A program made the position numbers and the translations under genes. The notes under the pieces were generated by a model that was given only the letters and a program-made list of their open reading frames with translations, made no database searches and was not told where the DNA came from. Source: Leptospira montravelensis (lineage in GTDB: Bacteria; Spirochaetota; Leptospiria; Leptospirales; Leptospiraceae). Taken from it: a stretch of DNA of 6,475 nt. The stretch lies in contig NZ_RQFO01000002.1 in the NCBI RefSeq assembly GCF_004770045.1, positions 1 through 6,475 of the forward strand, given 5' to 3'. How positions within the stretch are numbered: the first letter of the stretch is position 1; each line of letters opens with the position of its first letter. Of the stretch, positions 5,673 through 6,475 are shown piece by piece.

Positions 5673-6404
5673 ACGTTGATTAGATGTCAATTTTTGTTTT
5701 TTGATTTAGGAATTGGTTAATTGAGAAAAGAGTGAAAAGTAGTTGTAGCATAAAGAAAGCTAGTATGGCGAAAAGATGTGTTTTACTAATTGAGTTATTG
5801 TATATTTTATCACCCAAAGTAAGTTTTTTTTCATCCTGTAAAACATCGCATATGGTATTTTCTTTCTGTTTTCTGATTGCGGTTATTGATTCAGCTAAGC
5901 GATTTATAGTATAAATAACATTAGAGCAGTTATTTTCTAAATTAGCAATAATTGTGTATTTATCCCATTTTATGATATTTGGATAACTAGTTGTTAATAG
6001 TAAATTATTATTTCCTTTCGAACCACCTTTGGTTATTTTAATGTTTGTGACGTTGCAATAATTATAAAGTTTTATGCACGTGAAATCATTATAATCGTAA
6101 CTTTCTTCGAGTTCTAAGTGATCATTTGCGATCCAAGTACCTTTGAAATTGATTACGCCTTCATCCCAAGAGTTAATAGAGTATGAATAAGACGGTAATT
6201 CAATTGGATTGGAGATTAGTTTTGAATTCATTGTCATGAATAGAGTGAAGAAAAAAATGGTTAGAATTTGGAGAATTATTATCAGTTTTATTTGATTTAA
6301 TTGTAATTTTACATTAAATTTCATTAGGTTTGCCTGTTTATTATTTTATTTGTGGTGGGTTATTTTTGGATTATTGACTATGGAAAATTCTCAATGTCGC
6401 ATAA
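5513..6404 (-). mobile_element. Putative gene cassette carrying the two-TM protein gene
   Basis: The unit holds an unusually long 80-nt leader, one gene, and repeat F as 3' site. Its arms are GTTATGCGACGTTGA (5665-5679) and TCAATGTCGCATAAC (6391-6405), 15 nt with one mismatch (G5675/T6395). The left arm ends at the base before the stop codon. The longer leader leaves room for a promoter, but no convincing -35/-10 pair is visible. Confidence 0.7.
5680..6324 (-). CDS. Hypothetical membrane protein with two TM segments
   Basis: The 214-residue protein has an N-terminal membrane helix (about 12-31, IKLIIILQILTIFFFTLFMT) and a second near the C-terminus (about 183-202, HLFAILAFFMLQLLFTLFSI). They bracket a roughly 150-residue loop that should face the periplasm. 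The loop has the pattern INFKGTWIAND (58-68), Cys83, Cys90, IIKWDKYTIIA (117-127), Cys133, Cys159. The GTW...C...C...I..Wd...I.A....C order matches uncharacterised small secreted or anchored proteins I have seen in other bacteria, but I have no name or function for it. Four cysteines could make two disulphides. The ATG at 6324 is preceded by a weak CAGG about 7 nt upstream. The TAA directly abuts the cassette arm. No partner gene is adjacent. Confidence 0.75.
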   Translation of the reverse strand: MKFNVKLQLNQIKLIIILQILTIFFFTLFMTMNSKLISNPIELPSYSYSINSWDEGVINFKGTWIANDHLELEESYDYNDFTCIKLYNYCNVTNIKITKGGSKGNNNLLLTTSYPNIIKWDKYTIIANLENNCSNVIYTINRLAESITAIRKQKENTICDVLQDEKKLTLGDKIYNNSISKTHLFAILAFFMLQLLFTLFSINQFLNQKTKIDI

Positions 6405-6475
6405 CGAACTAGACTAACCGACGTAGGCTGGCCCTGAGTTCCGGAACGGGACGTTAGGGACTGGAACGACGCTTG
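6398..6475 (-). repeat. attC-like cassette repeat, copy G (partial, divergent)
   Basis: It starts with CGCATAAC (6398-6405) and the shared GAACTAG, then diverges in the stem-a/stem-b region. It rejoins the family at CCCTGAG...CGTTAGGGACTGG. The central hairpin is GTTCC with GGGAC, which pairs if one T.G wobble is allowed. The 3' half lies beyond the window, so its stems a and b cannot be checked. It shows that the array continues to the right. Confidence 0.8.

Noticed and set aside
6325..6404. Promoter in the long leader of the two-TM gene
   Set aside because: A TTGAGA-like hexamer exists on the coding strand, but no good -10 lies at proper spacing.
66..6475. CRISPR array
   Set aside because: The repeats are about 165 bp and separated by about 1 kb genes, not by short uniform spacers.
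66..6475. Insertion sequences with terminal inverted repeats
   Set aside because: The arms do flank genes, but no gene encodes a transposase, arms differ between units, and no target duplications are visible.

Overview
The window is an uninterrupted piece of a gene-cassette array. Six complete single-gene units and two partial ones lie head to tail, all genes on the minus strand. Each gene is separated from the next by a GC-rich repeat of 164-167 bp (six full copies, one cut by the right edge). The genes are strongly AT-rich, so the two compositions alternate sharply. The organism looks like a spirochaete, most likely Leptospira or a close relative. This is an inference from the AT-rich coding style, a lipoprotein with a relaxed lipobox and SH3 domain, an outer-membrane barrel protein, and the general look of the repeat. 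No phylogenetic marker gene is present.

Layout, read along the coding (minus) strand from the right edge: partial repeat G; two-membrane-segment protein (5680-6324); repeat F; SH3 lipoprotein (4586-5479); repeat E; DUF4062 protein (3458-4396); repeat D; unknown, possibly abortive-infection-like protein (2420-3268); repeat C; outer-membrane beta-barrel protein (1304-2221); repeat B; Mrr-type restriction endonuclease (242-1099); repeat A; first 14 codons of another gene (1-43). No gene-free stretch exceeds about 240 bases, and each gap is filled by a repeat plus a short leader. No integrase, transposase or RNA gene is in the window. If this is an integron, the integrase should lie beyond the right edge.

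The repeats behave like integron attC sites. They are bounded by TAAC...GTTA boxes, sit just after each stop codon, and have a fold that is conserved by compensatory changes. They differ from textbook attC sites in being long and multi-branched. In addition, every gene is bracketed by its own 15-18 bp inverted arms. These arms match across the gene, not across the repeat, as expected if each unit was once a circle. In all six complete units the arms share a single mismatch at position 11 counted from GTTA: G in the left arm and T in the right arm, a G.T wobble on the plus strand. Nearly all imperfect pairs in the conserved stems are also G.T on the plus strand, which points to the plus (non-coding) strand as the folded, functional one. 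The attC bottom strand plays that role in integrons.

The cargo mixes probable phage-defence functions (Mrr endonuclease, DUF4062, perhaps the 282-residue unknown) with cell-envelope proteins (barrel, lipoprotein, two-TM protein). The genes do not look like one pathway. What they share is the mobilisation signal.
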